This document shows positions 26,824 to 35,841 of a stretch of 64,000 nucleotides of DNA, in pieces. The first letter of the stretch is position 1. Every line of letters begins with the position of its first letter. The DNA comes from Alistipes sp. CAG:514 (lineage in GTDB: Bacteria > Bacteroidota > Bacteroidia > Bacteroidales > UBA932), in assembly GCA_000431015.1 (NCBI GenBank), contig HF986039.1, positions 19,432 through 83,431 on the forward strand, read 5' to 3'. The notes beneath the pieces were generated by a model. The model made no database searches. It saw only the letters and a program-made list of their open reading frames with translations, and was not told the DNA's origin. Made by a program: the position numbers and the translations under genes.

Positions 26824-29800
26824 TTATTGCAATTTACTAAGTGTCTGAAGTGCTTTCGGCAAAGAATCTATCCCGCGGCTCACAATCTTCAGTTTTCCTT
26901 CCGACTGCTTGAGATTGAAAAGCTGGTCATTGGCATTGATGTTCTGAAGAATCCCGCTGAATACCTTCGACTTATAGTAAGGAGACATCTGATTGGCTAT
27001 GAAGAACATTATCATCATACCATTCTTTATGATGATCTTCTCGAAGCCCAGTTTTCCGCCAAGATTCCTGATCTTCACCACATAGAAAAGATTGTCGGAC
27101 TCAACAGGCATCTCTCCGAACCTGTCCTCCAGCTGACTCTTCACACGTTCGATCTCCTTGTCGCTCGTCATGCTGTCAAGCTGCTTGTAAATTCTTATCT
27201 TCTCTGCTGTTATGTCTATGTAGGAATCAGGGATCATCGCCGGCTGGTCGGTCTCGATGGTGCAGTCCTCGACGTAAGACTCCTCGGAACGGGCTGTGGA
27301 TATTCCTGTCTCCACTCCGAGTTCCTCCATAGCCTCGGCAAGGATTTTCTGGTAGGTCTCGTAGCCCAAGTCCATGATGAAGCCGCTTTGTTCGGCCCCA
27401 AGCAGGTTTCCGGCTCCGCGGATGTCCAGATCCTGCATGGCGATGTTGAATCCGCTTCCGAGATCAGAGAACTCCTCAATGGCCTTTAGCCTTCTTCTGG
27501 CATCGTCGGTGATGGTGATCAGCGGAGGCACGATCAAGTAGCAGAAAGCCTTCCTGTCCGACCTGCCGACACGTCCCCGGAGCTGGTGCAAGTCACTCAG
27601 ACCGATGTTCTGAGCCTGGTTTATGATGATCGTGTTGGCGTTAGGGATGTCCAGTCCGTTTTCGATGATCGTGGTGCAAAGAAGCATGTCATAGTCCCCT
27701 CGGATGAAATCCAACATCTTGTTTTCCAACTCTTTGGCTTCCATCTGACCGTGAGCCACACAGATCTTCATGTCCGGGACGAGCCTGTGGAGAATCTCGT
27801 GGATGGAAGGAAGTTCCTCCACCTTGTTATGGATGAAGAAAAGCTGGCCGCCTCTATTCAACTCGTAGTTGATGATGCTTCGTATCTCGTCCTTGTCGAA
27901 AAGGATGATCTCGGTCTGGGTAGGGATCCTGTTCGGCGGGGGAGTGTTGATGATGGAAAGATCCCTGGCTCCGAGCAAAGAGAACTGCAAGGTGCGGGGG
28001 ATAGGAGTGGCCGTAAGTGTCAAAGTGTCCACGGAAGCCTTGACCTGACGCAACTTCTCTTTCGTGGAGACACCGAATTTCTGTTCCTCGTCGATGATAA
28101 GAAGACCTAAATCCTTGAAATCAAACCCCTTGCCGAGAAGTTTATGAGTACCTATCACGATGTCCAGCTGTCCGCTCCCCAATCTTTCCTTTATGTCATT
28201 GATTTCCTTTGTGGTGCGGAGTCTGCTCACATAATCGACAGTGCAAGGGAAATCTCTGAGCCGGGAGGAGAAAGTGGTGTAGTGCTGCAACGACAGGATA
28301 GTGGTAGGCACAAGCACGGCGACCTGCTTGCCGTCAGTGACAGCCTTGAAAGCCGCCCTGATAGCAATCTCGGTCTTGCCGAAGCCGACATCACCGCAGA
28401 CAAGCCTGTCCATGGGGCTGTTGTCCTCCATATCCTTCTTGACAGCCTTGTTCGCCGATTCCTGATCCGGAGTGTCCTCGTACATGAATGAGGACTCAAG
28501 CTCCTCCTGGAGATAACTGTCGGGGGAATAGGCGAAGCCACGCGTGGTCTTTCTCTTGGCGTAAAGCTGGATTAGATCCTTGGCGATGTCCTTTATCCTG
28601 GACTTGGCGCTCATCTTTAGATTCTGCCAAGTCTTTGATCCCAACTTGTTTACCTTCGGAGGAATGCCATCCTTCGACCGGAACCGTGAAATCTTGTTCA
28701 GCGAATGCACGGACACGAACACGACATCACCGTCCTTGTACATCAACTTAACGACCTCATGCATCCGTCCCTTGTCATCCCGCATACGGACCAATCCACC
28801 GAACACCCCGACACCGTGGTCTATGTGCACCACGTAATCGCCTATGTTAAAAGCAGTCAAGTCGTTAAGCGTCAACTGCTCACTCTTCTCGACCGTCCTT
28901 CGCACGCTCACCCTGTGGAATCGGTCGAAAATCTCATGGTCGGAGTAGCAGCAGATCCTGTCATCCCGGTCGATGAACCCCGCATGAATATTCTTGCCCG
29001 CCACAAACTGAGGCACAAGTCCGCTGTTCTCGATCAGAATGGATTTAAGACGCTCCACCTGCGAGTTTTTATCACTGAATATGAAGACTTTGTAGCCATG
29101 CTCAATGTTCTGCCTGATGTCAGCGGTCAGCAGCTCGAAATTCTTGTTGAACACAGGCTGCGGAGCGATGTTGAAAGCGACAGCGTCATCAGCGTCAACC
29201 CCGAGCGGAACCTCAAGAAAAACCCTTTTGAAATCCTTTAGACCGGAAAAGAAGTCCCTTTCCTTATACATGTCAGAGGAGTCCAGCCAGACAACGGTTC
29301 CTTTAGGAAGCAGGCTCGACACGCTCACGCTTCCCGCGTCCGAAGCCTCGGCGGTAAGGTCAGGAAAAATCTCTACCTCCTTCCTCTCCTCGACCGAAAG
29401 CTGCGTGTTGCAGTCAAACACGTGGATCCTTTCAACCTCATCCCCGAAGAATGACACCCTGAAAGGCTGGTTGAAGGAATATGAGAATATGTCAACGATG
29501 GCTCCTCTTATTGAATATTGTCCCGGAGCGGACACGAAATCAACCCTCTCGAACCCTTGGGCGGAAAGAATCCTCTGAATGTCATCGTGCGAGATCTCCT
29601 GTCCCTCGGAAATCCTAAGGATGGAGGCGCTGATCGCGTCAGGAGCCGGAACAGGTTCCTCAAGAGCCTCGGGATAAGTCACTATGTACAAAACGGACGA
29701 ATTGTCGGCGCCAGCCATTATCTTACCTATGGCCGAAGTCCTCTGCACTCCAAGAGATGACTTGTAGTTGCTTCTCTCCACGCCCTTGCCGCTGTCCGGA

Positions 29801-30018
29801 AGATAGAAGACAACATCCCCGTCAGTCAGAGCGTAAAGATCCGAGCAGCAATATTCAGCGCTCTCCCTATCAGGAAGCACTATCACATTGGTCCCGCAAG
29901 GAGCGGCCACACTGACCACAAACCATCTGGCAGACAGAAATAGTCCTTTGCAGTAGACATCACCTTTCCGGAGCAGTCTTTCCGAGAGTATTTTTACAGA
30001 AGCGGAACTTATCAACAT
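26824..30018 (-). CDS. mfd: Transcription-repair coupling factor Mfd
   Basis: This is a 1064-residue Mfd, a DNA translocase that removes stalled RNA polymerase and recruits UvrAB. In order it has an N-terminal UvrB-like module, the CarD-like RNA-polymerase-interacting domain ('IGDYVVHIDHGVGVFGG', about residue 400), Walker A ('GDVGFGKTEIAIRAAF', about 550), the DEEQ box ('LLIIDEEQKFGV'), 'LTLTATPIPRTLQFSL', motif VI ('QLRGRVGRSDRKAF') and the TRCF C-terminal domain. ATG 30018 is preferred over TTG 30039. That ATG overlaps a DnaA-box-like 9-mer at 30009-30017. It is the first minus-strand gene left of the proposed origin. Confidence 0.97.
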   Translation of the reverse strand: MLISSASVKILSERLLRKGDVYCKGLFLSARWFVVSVAAPCGTNVIVLPDRESAEYCCSDLYALTDGDVVFYLPDSGKGVERSNYKSSLGVQRTSAIGKIMAGADNSSVLYIVTYPEALEEPVPAPDAISASILRISEGQEISHDDIQRILSAQGFERVDFVSAPGQYSIRGAIVDIFSYSFNQPFRVSFFGDEVERIHVFDCNTQLSVEERKEVEIFPDLTAEASDAGSVSVSSLLPKGTVVWLDSSDMYKERDFFSGLKDFKRVFLEVPLGVDADDAVAFNIAPQPVFNKNFELLTADIRQNIEHGYKVFIFSDKNSQVERLKSILIENSGLVPQFVAGKNIHAGFIDRDDRICCYSDHEIFDRFHRVSVRRTVEKSEQLTLNDLTAFNIGDYVVHIDHGVGVFGGLVRMRDDKGRMHEVVKLMYKDGDVVFVSVHSLNKISRFRSKDGIPPKVNKLGSKTWQNLKMSAKSRIKDIAKDLIQLYAKRKTTRGFAYSPDSYLQEELESSFMYEDTPDQESANKAVKKDMEDNSPMDRLVCGDVGFGKTEIAIRAAFKAVTDGKQVAVLVPTTILSLQHYTTFSSRLRDFPCTVDYVSRLRTTKEINDIKERLGSGQLDIVIGTHKLLGKGFDFKDLGLLIIDEEQKFGVSTKEKLRQVKASVDTLTLTATPIPRTLQFSLLGARDLSIINTPPPNRIPTQTEIILFDKDEIRSIINYELNRGGQLFFIHNKVEELPSIHEILHRLVPDMKICVAHGQMEAKELENKMLDFIRGDYDMLLCTTIIENGLDIPNANTIIINQAQNIGLSDLHQLRGRVGRSDRKAFCYLIVPPLITITDDARRRLKAIEEFSDLGSGFNIAMQDLDIRGAGNLLGAEQSGFIMDLGYETYQKILAEAMEELGVETGISTARSEESYVEDCTIETDQPAMIPDSYIDITAEKIRIYKQLDSMTSDKEIERVKSQLEDRFGEMPVESDNLFYVVKIRNLGGKLGFEKIIIKNGMMIMFFIANQMSPYYKSKVFSGILQNINANDQLFNLKQSEGKLKIVSRGIDSLPKALQTLSKLQ

Positions 30019-30265
30019 AAGCGTCAAATTCTTGTTCAAAACCTGTTGAAAACCTTGTTGAAAACAGGCACGTGAAAGTTGATTACGGAGGCGGGTGACT
30101 TTATCAACAGCTTATCAAAAATTTATCAATAGGGTAACCAACAATTTATGCCGCACATAATAAAATGATTATCAAACCATTGAATAAGTTATCAACATAT
30201 TAACAATCTAAATAGAATCAACAAATCTAAATAAATCTATCATTTATATTTTTTAGGAAATGATT
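30009..30265. other. Putative chromosomal replication origin: DnaA-box-like cluster plus AT-rich element
   Basis: The gap between mfd and ruvB (about 300 bp) has no gene. It holds TTATCAACA three times (30009-30017, 30101-30109, 30189-30197), each one base off the E. coli DnaA box TTATCCACA. It also holds TTATCAAAA (30112), TTATCAATA (30123) and TTATCAAAC (30169), and two inverted TTTTCAACA-type sites (30044-30052, 30056-30064 region). From about 30165 to 30265 the sequence is strongly AT-rich, as expected for an unwinding element. Flanking genes diverge and strand composition switches here. Confidence 0.6.
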
Positions 30266-30311
30266 TTTGTTGCTTCCCGTCCGACACTTTCTTTCTTCCG
30301 TCGGTTTTCAC

Positions 30312-30319
30312 TATCTTTG
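30312..30319 (+). promoter_or_regulatory. Predicted -7 box of the ruvB promoter
   Basis: TATCTTTG matches the Bacteroidota -7 consensus TAnnTTTG, 21 bp before the ruvB ATG. No TTG lies at the expected -33 distance; TTTC is the nearest. The surrounding bases (GGTTTTCAC before it) resemble the sufS promoter. Confidence 0.5.
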
Positions 30320-30340
30320 TACTGATTAAAACACTTTCTG

Positions 30341-31372
30341 ATGACAGAATTTGATCCGCACAATACAAACGCTGGCAAAGATAAGGATTTGGACGGAATA
30401 ATCCGCCCGCAAGGATTGGAAGATTTCACCGGACAACGGGAAATCGTGTCCAACCTCAACATCTATGTCAAGGCGGCCAAGATGAGAGGCGAAGCACTTG
30501 ACCATGTGCTGTTTCACGGGCCTCCAGGCCTGGGAAAGACAACTCTCGCGCACATCATCGCCAACGAGATGGGAGTCAGCATGAAGGTGACCTCCGGCCC
30601 GGTGCTTGACAAGCCCGGTGACCTGGCGGGTCTTCTGACATCGCTTGAGACGGGTGACGTGCTTTTCATCGACGAGATCCACCGCCTCTCGCCGGAAGTG
30701 GAGGAGTACCTCTATTCGGCGATGGAGGACTATGTGATTGACATCATGATCGACAAGGGGCCGGGTGCCAGATCCGTGAGGATCTCTCTCAACCCGTTCA
30801 CGCTCGTGGGTGCCACCACAAGAAGCGGACTGCTCACCGCGCCTCTTCGTGAAAGGTTCGGAATCAATTGTGCCCTCGAGTATTACGACACATCAGACCT
30901 GATACGTATCGTGCGCCGCAGCGCCCGCATCCTCAATGTCGCCATTGACGACGAGGCTGCCCGTGAGATAGCTCTCAGAAGCCGCGGAACGCCACGTATT
31001 GCCAACGCCCTTCTTAAAAGAGTAAGGGATTTCGCGCAGGTGATGGGCGACGGCCACATAGATCTGGACATCTCACGTTACGCTCTCGACAAGCTAAAGA
31101 TCGACAAGAGGGGACTGGACTCCATCGACAACAAGATACTCCGCACGATCATCACCACCTTCAAGGGTGGGCCTGTGGGAGCCAACACGATCGCTACGGC
31201 CATCAGCGAGGATCAAGGCACGTTCGAGGAGGTCTATGAGCCGTTCCTTATCAAGGAAGGCTTCATTGTGCGCACCCAGCGTGGAAGAATAGCCACGGAG
31301 ATGGCCTACCACCACCTTGGACTGGATGCGGAACTGGAATCTAAAAAGGATGAGAATGGCACGCTTTTCTAA
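30341..31372 (+). CDS. ruvB: Holliday junction branch-migration helicase RuvB
   Basis: This is a 343-residue AAA+ motor of the RuvAB complex. Walker A is '[19 protein letters not shown]' (about residue 55-75), Walker B '[10 protein letters not shown]', the sensor region '[20 protein letters not shown]', and the C-terminal winged helix contains '[19 protein letters not shown]' and '[13 protein letters not shown]'. All core motifs are intact and the length is typical. It is the first plus-strand gene right of the putative origin. ruvA is not adjacent but lies about 9 kb away on the other strand. Its last 17 bp overlap the next gene. Confidence 0.98.
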   Translation: MTEFDPHNTNAGKDKDLDGIIRPQGLEDFTGQREIVSNLNIYVKAAKMRGEALDHVLFHGPPGLGKTTLAHIIANEMGVSMKVTSGPVLDKPGDLAGLLTSLETGDVLFIDEIHRLSPEVEEYLYSAMEDYVIDIMIDKGPGARSVRISLNPFTLVGATTRSGLLTAPLRERFGINCALEYYDTSDLIRIVRRSARILNVAIDDEAAREIALRSRGTPRIANALLKRVRDFAQVMGDGHIDLDISRYALDKLKIDKRGLDSIDNKILRTIITTFKGGPVGANTIATAISEDQGTFEEVYEPFLIKEGFIVRTQRGRIATEMAYHHLGLDAELESKKDENGTLF

Positions 31373-32447
31373 GAAGTTCATAGCCTCGTTGGCTTTCATA
31401 TTCATTTCATTCAAAGCATTTTGCTGCACTTCCGTGATCATTTCCGGGGGAGTGCGGGCTGACGGGCGGCCGGTGATGCTCAAGCATCGCGACACCGGTG
31501 AGCTGAACAACAGGATGGAATGGTTCCAAGGTCCCGGATATTCATTCATCGGACTCGTGAACTCTCCGTCGCGGGGTGGGGAAGTGTGGTCTGGGGTCAA
31601 CTCCGCCGGCTTCTGCATCATGAACACCGCCACCTACGACCTCAAGGATGACGACGTTCCTTCCTCTGAAATGGACAAAGAGGGAATTGTGATGTACAAG
31701 GCTCTTGGAATATGCCGCAGTCTGCAAGACTTTGAGAATATGCTCGACTCGCTTCCGAAGCCTTGGGGTGTGGAGGCCAATTTCGGCATCATCGACGCGC
31801 TCGGCGAGGCGGCCTATTACGAGGTTGACAACCATTCGTGGAAGAGGTTCGACGTCGCAGACCAGCCAGGAGGGTACATGGTCGTGACGAACTTCACCCG
31901 AAGCGGACGCAAGGAGGACAGGAAAGGAGTTGACAGGTTCCAAAAGGCTTCAAGGATAATGGATTCCGCCGCCGTTTCCGTCATTGACCACCGTTTTCTT
32001 TTCAATGAGATCTCACGTTCCGGCAAGCCGATAATGCGGGACATTACTTCCTCCTCGGTGGTTTTTGAAGGGGTACCGCAGGAGGAGGATCCCTCTAAAA
32101 CAGTGATGTGGACACTGTTAGGAAGTCCGACCAGCACTGTCTACGTACCTCTTAAGGTCTTCGGCTGCGATCATATTCCTGACTATATGAAGAGTTCGCA
32201 GGGGAGCGGGAATGCCGCCATGTGTGACACCGCCCTCGCCTTGAAGGAAGCTTTAGGTTTTGAATATGGCTGCTCGGATTCTTGCAGGGAGGTTGAGAAG
32301 TTCGTAGACAGCCGTTTCTCTAATGACATGTCGGAAAAGAGCTACGATCGCTTCACAAATCATATTTATCGTCGGTATAAGAGGAAATGTGTAAGTAAAT
32401 CGCTGAAAATGGCTCATAAAATTGCTGATTACGAGAAAAATGACTAA
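31356..32447 (+). CDS. Exported Ntn-hydrolase, C45/choloylglycine-hydrolase-like (linear amide hydrolase or acyltransferase)
   Basis: This is an exported protein of 363 residues. The start at 31356 is preferred because AAGGA lies just upstream (31346-31350) and it gives the signal peptide '[22 protein letters not shown]'. Cleavage would expose '[10 protein letters not shown]'. An N-terminal Cys followed by Thr is the nucleophile pattern of penicillin V acylase, bile salt hydrolase and C45 acyltransferases. Other family-like stretches are '[13 protein letters not shown]', '[16 protein letters not shown]', '[16 protein letters not shown]' and 'VVTNFTRSG'. It probably cleaves amide bonds of small substrates in the periplasm; the substrate is unknown. 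It overlaps ruvB by 17 bp, so it may depend on ruvB translation, and lies 55 bp before frdA. Confidence 0.7.
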   Translation: MARFSKKFIASLAFIFISFKAFCCTSVIISGGVRADGRPVMLKHRDTGELNNRMEWFQGPGYSFIGLVNSPSRGGEVWSGVNSAGFCIMNTATYDLKDDDVPSSEMDKEGIVMYKALGICRSLQDFENMLDSLPKPWGVEANFGIIDALGEAAYYEVDNHSWKRFDVADQPGGYMVVTNFTRSGRKEDRKGVDRFQKASRIMDSAAVSVIDHRFLFNEISRSGKPIMRDITSSSVVFEGVPQEEDPSKTVMWTLLGSPTSTVYVPLKVFGCDHIPDYMKSSQGSGNAAMCDTALALKEALGFEYGCSDSCREVEKFVDSRFSNDMSEKSYDRFTNHIYRRYKRKCVSKSLKMAHKIADYEKND

Positions 32448-32502
32448 AATTGCAGACTTATTGCGAATTCATTAGGATTTTTATAAATAACATATTTCAG
32501 AT

Positions 32503-34449
32503 ATGGCCGATAAATTAATCTCAAAGATTCCTGACGGTCCTTTGGCCGAGAAATGGACCAAACGTAAGTCGGAACTCCGACTCGTCAATCCGAACAACAG
32601 AAGAAAGCTTGAAATCATCGTTGTCGGTACCGGACTTGGCGGCGCTTCCGCAGCCGCTACTCTCGGTGAGCTTGGCTACAATGTCAAGGTTTTCTGCATC
32701 AGTGACTCACCTCGCCGCGCGCACTCCATCGCCGCCCAGGGTGGTATCAACGCCGCTAAGAACTATCAGAATGACAATGACGCTGTCTATCGTCTCTTCT
32801 ACGACACGATCAAGGGAGGTGACTACCGCAGCCGTGAGGCGAATGTCTATCGTCTCGCCGAGGTCAGCGCGGCCATTATCGACCAGTGCGTCGCCCAGGG
32901 TGTTCCTTTCGCCCGTGAGTACGGTGGCTATCTCGCCAACCGTTCTTTCGGAGGTGTTCAGGTAAGCCGTACGTTCTATGCAAGAGGACAAACCGGTCAG
33001 CAGCTTCTTCTTGGAGCCTATGCCGCCCTCAACCGTCAGGTTGCAGCCGGCACTGTGACCAGCTATCCTCGCCACGAGATGCTTGATCTCGTCCTCATCG
33101 ACGGTCAGGCAAAGGGTATCATCGCCCGTAACCTCGTGACCGGCAAGCTTGAGAGATTCGGCGCCCATGCTGTGGTGATCGCCACCGGCGGCTACGGCAA
33201 CACCTACTTCCTCTCTACCAACGCCATGAACAGCAACGGTTCTGCCGCTTGGCAGTGCTACAAGAAGGGAGCCTATTTCGCAAACCCTTGCTTCGCGCAG
33301 ATCCATCCTACCTGCATCCCTGTACACGGCGAGCAGCAGTGCAAGCTGACCCTTATGTCAGAGTCCCTGCGTAATGACGGACGTATCTGGGTTCCTAAGA
33401 AGATGGAGGATGTGATGAAGCTTCGCAAGCACGAGATCAAGCCTTCGCAGATCCCTGAGGAGGACCGTGACTACTATCTTGAGCGCCGTTACCCTGCGTT
33501 CGGCAATCTCGTTCCTCGTGACGTGGCCTCAAGAGCCGCCAAGGAGAGATGCGACGCCGGCTTCGGTGTCAACGAGACAGGTCTCGCGGTGTTCCTCGAC
33601 TTCTCCGACGCCATCAAGCGCCTCGGACACCAGAGGGTACAGGAGCGTTACGGCAACCTCTTCGACATGTACTTCAAGATCAATAACGTAAGCCCTTGGG
33701 AGGAGCCTATGATGATCTACCCTGCCATCCACTACACGATGGGCGGCATCTGGGTTGACTACGATCTTCAGACCACCATCCCTGGACTCTACGCCATCGG
33801 TGAGGCCAACTTCTCTGACCACGGTGGAAACCGTCTTGGAGCCTCCGCCCTCATGCAGGGTCTGGCTGACGGCTACTTCGTGCTGCCTATCACCATCGCC
33901 GACTATCTTTCACACAAGTTCGCCGAGCCTAAGACCGACATCAACAACCCTGCCTTCGACAAGGCCGAGAAGGATGTTCAGGCCAGAATCGACAGACTCT
34001 TCGCCATCAAGGGCAAGCAGACTGTTGACTCCATCCACAAGAAACTCGGAAACATCATGTGGGAGTACGTTGGTATGGCCCGTTGCGAGGAAGGTCTTAA
34101 GAAGGCCATCAAGGAGATCGGCGACCTTAAGGCTGAGTTCTACAAGGATGTTTGCGTTCCTGGAGAGCAGGGACAGTTCAACCAGGAGCTTGAGAAGGCT
34201 CTCAGGCTTGAGGACTTCTTCGAGATCGGCGAGCTGATGGCACGTGACGCCCTTAACAGGAACGAGTCCTGCGGCGGTCACTTCCGTATCGAGAGCCAGA
34301 CCGAGGAAGGAGAGGCCAAGAGAGACGACGCCAACTACATGTATGTCGCCGCCTGGGAGTACAAGGGAGAAGGCCAGGAGCCTGAGCTTCACAAGGAGCC
34401 TCTCAAGTACGAGTTCATCGAAGTTAAAACAAGAAATTATAAAGACTAG
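32503..34449 (+). CDS. frdA: Fumarate reductase/succinate dehydrogenase flavoprotein subunit
   Basis: This is the 648-residue flavoprotein of the Bacteroidota fumarate reductase (or reversible SDH), which carries out the terminal step of succinate formation. The FAD dinucleotide fold is '[19 protein letters not shown]' (about residue 40-60). '[18 protein letters not shown]' holds the His expected to bind FAD covalently. '[20 protein letters not shown]', 'HPTCIP' and '[20 protein letters not shown]' match the active-site region. It is followed by frdB at 8 bp. The membrane anchor/cytochrome b gene that normally precedes frdA is not here. Confidence 0.96.
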   Translation: MADKLISKIPDGPLAEKWTKRKSELRLVNPNNRRKLEIIVVGTGLGGASAAATLGELGYNVKVFCISDSPRRAHSIAAQGGINAAKNYQNDNDAVYRLFYDTIKGGDYRSREANVYRLAEVSAAIIDQCVAQGVPFAREYGGYLANRSFGGVQVSRTFYARGQTGQQLLLGAYAALNRQVAAGTVTSYPRHEMLDLVLIDGQAKGIIARNLVTGKLERFGAHAVVIATGGYGNTYFLSTNAMNSNGSAAWQCYKKGAYFANPCFAQIHPTCIPVHGEQQCKLTLMSESLRNDGRIWVPKKMEDVMKLRKHEIKPSQIPEEDRDYYLERRYPAFGNLVPRDVASRAAKERCDAGFGVNETGLAVFLDFSDAIKRLGHQRVQERYGNLFDMYFKINNVSPWEEPMMIYPAIHYTMGGIWVDYDLQTTIPGLYAIGEANFSDHGGNRLGASALMQGLADGYFVLPITIADYLSHKFAEPKTDINNPAFDKAEKDVQARIDRLFAIKGKQTVDSIHKKLGNIMWEYVGMARCEEGLKKAIKEIGDLKAEFYKDVCVPGEQGQFNQELEKALRLEDFFEIGELMARDALNRNESCGGHFRIESQTEEGEAKRDDANYMYVAAWEYKGEGQEPELHKEPLKYEFIEVKTRNYKD

Positions 34450-34457
34450 AATCGGCT

Positions 34458-35237
34458 ATGGATTTCAATCTTAAGATATGGCGTCAGAAGAACGCCAAGG
34501 AACAAGGTCATTTTGAGACTTATCATATTTCCGGAATAGAGGAGGACGCCTCTTTCCTCGAAATGCTTGACATCCTCAATGAGCAGCTGATCCGTGAGGG
34601 TAATGATCCTGTAGCCGTTGACAGAGGCTGCCAGAGCAGCGGTCCTGTGTCTTTCGACCACGACTGCCGCGAGGGTATCTGCGGTGCTTGCTCATTGTTC
34701 ATCGATGGCCGTGCCCACGGTCCGGACGATCACGTGACGACCTGCCAGTTGTTCATGCGTCATTTCAAGGACGGAGCCACCATCACGGTAGAGCCTTTCA
34801 GAAGCGCCGGTTTCCCTATCATCAAGGACTTGGTGGTTGACCGCAGCGCCTTTGACAAGATCCTTCAGGCTGGCGGATTCATCTCTGTCAGAACTGGTTC
34901 CGCTCAAGATGCCAACAACATCCTTATCTCTCACGAGAATGCTGAGAAGAGCATGGACGCGGCTGCCTGCGTTGGTTGCGGTGCCTGCGTGGCGACCTGT
35001 AAGAACGGTTCCGCAATGCTGTTCGTGGCCGCAAGGGTCAGCTCCCTCGCTCTGCTTCCTCAGGGTAAGCCGGAGGCTGCTCGTAGGGCTAGGAATATGG
35101 TTGCGAAGATGGAGGAACTTGGTTTCGGTAACTGTACCAACACGCGCGCCTGCGAGATGGAGTGCCCTAAGGGAATCTCCATCGACCACATCGCCCGTCT
35201 CAACCGAGAGTTCCTGAAGGCGAAATTCTCTGAGTAA
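34458..35237 (+). CDS. frdB: Fumarate reductase/succinate dehydrogenase iron-sulfur subunit
   Basis: This is a 259-residue electron-transfer subunit. The N-terminal ferredoxin-like domain has the [2Fe-2S] ligands in '[20 protein letters not shown]' and 'HVTTCQLF'. The C-terminal domain has '[14 protein letters not shown]' and '[15 protein letters not shown]', which supply the [4Fe-4S] and [3Fe-4S] ligands. It connects FrdA to the membrane quinone site. It ends in a strong terminator at 35259-35292. Confidence 0.96.
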   Translation: MDFNLKIWRQKNAKEQGHFETYHISGIEEDASFLEMLDILNEQLIREGNDPVAVDRGCQSSGPVSFDHDCREGICGACSLFIDGRAHGPDDHVTTCQLFMRHFKDGATITVEPFRSAGFPIIKDLVVDRSAFDKILQAGGFISVRTGSAQDANNILISHENAEKSMDAAACVGCGACVATCKNGSAMLFVAARVSSLALLPQGKPEAARRARNMVAKMEELGFGNCTNTRACEMECPKGISIDHIARLNREFLKAKFSE

Positions 35238-35258
35238 GAGTTTATCACTGAATATTTT

Positions 35259-35292
35259 AGTCGGAAAAGTTCTGCTTTTCCGACTTTTTTTT
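35259..35292 (+). terminator. Intrinsic terminator of frdAB
   Basis: An 11-bp perfect stem (AGTCGGAAAAG / CTTTTCCGACT) with loop TTCTG is followed by eight T. It begins 22 bp after the frdB stop. Confidence 0.9.
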
Positions 35293-35413
35293 GCCTGTAA
35301 CCCAAATACTCGTATTATTCTTTTTAGCTGATAATATATGTTGCCTATTTTTTTTCGAAGTGGAATATATTATTGATGTAATTTATTTGAGGCTATTGAT
35401 GCAATTTCTTTGA

Positions 35414-35479
35414 GGGCTGAAAAAAAGAAAATTCCAAATTTTGCACGTTATCAAAATTTGAAATTTTATTTTTCAGCCC
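35414..35479. repeat. Long AT-rich hairpin in the frdB-hflX gap
   Basis: The arms start GGGCTGAAAAA and end TTTTTCAGCCC. Inside, AAATTTTG pairs with CAAAATTT around the 8-nt loop CACGTTAT. About 29 base pairs form with two or three mismatches. It is not followed by a clean T run, and the frdB terminator lies upstream, so its role is unclear. Confidence 0.8.
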
Positions 35480-35705
35480 TTTAGTTATATTTCCGTAAGT
35501 TATTATTCTGCCTTTTGGTTATATTACTGTAATATATTATTACTCTTTGTTTTTGATTCCGTAAGTTATTCTTCTCTCCTTTTGGTTATACTACTGTAAT
35601 ATTTTCTCTACTCTTTTTTGTTACTGTAACTTATTCTTCTGTCCTTTGGTTATATTACTGTAAGACATTATTCTCCCTTTAGAGTTTATATTGCTGTAAG
35701 TAATT
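35480..35705. repeat. About seven degenerate ~33-bp direct repeats
   Basis: The core is close to TTATATTACTGTAAGTTATT, and its GTAA falls at 35495, 35529, 35561, 35596, 35626, 35660 and 35696. The spacing is 34, 32, 35, 30, 34 and 36 bp, near three helical turns. C/T-rich segments (TTCTTCTCTCC-like) fill the spaces. It lies between convergent genes frdB and hflX, with no open reading frame; the whole 35293-35841 gap is very AT-rich. Confidence 0.7.
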
Positions 35706-35755
35706 CTATAATAATTACTTGATATTATTTATTTGCTTTTTAAGCCAATAAAATT

Positions 35756-35803
35756 CTCTATGTGAAATTTTTGTCACGTGAAAAATTTCACATAGAGACT
35801 TTT
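35756..35803. terminator. Bidirectional terminator-like hairpin downstream of hflX
   Basis: A perfect 17-bp stem (CTCTATGTGAAATTTTT / AAAAATTTCACATAGAG) has an 8-nt loop, GTCACGTG. On the plus strand it is followed by a run of six T; on the minus strand AATTTTATT follows. It lies 45 bp beyond the hflX stop. Confidence 0.75.
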
Positions 35804-35841
35804 TTGGCTATTTATGTCGTTCAGAGACCTTTATTGATAAA

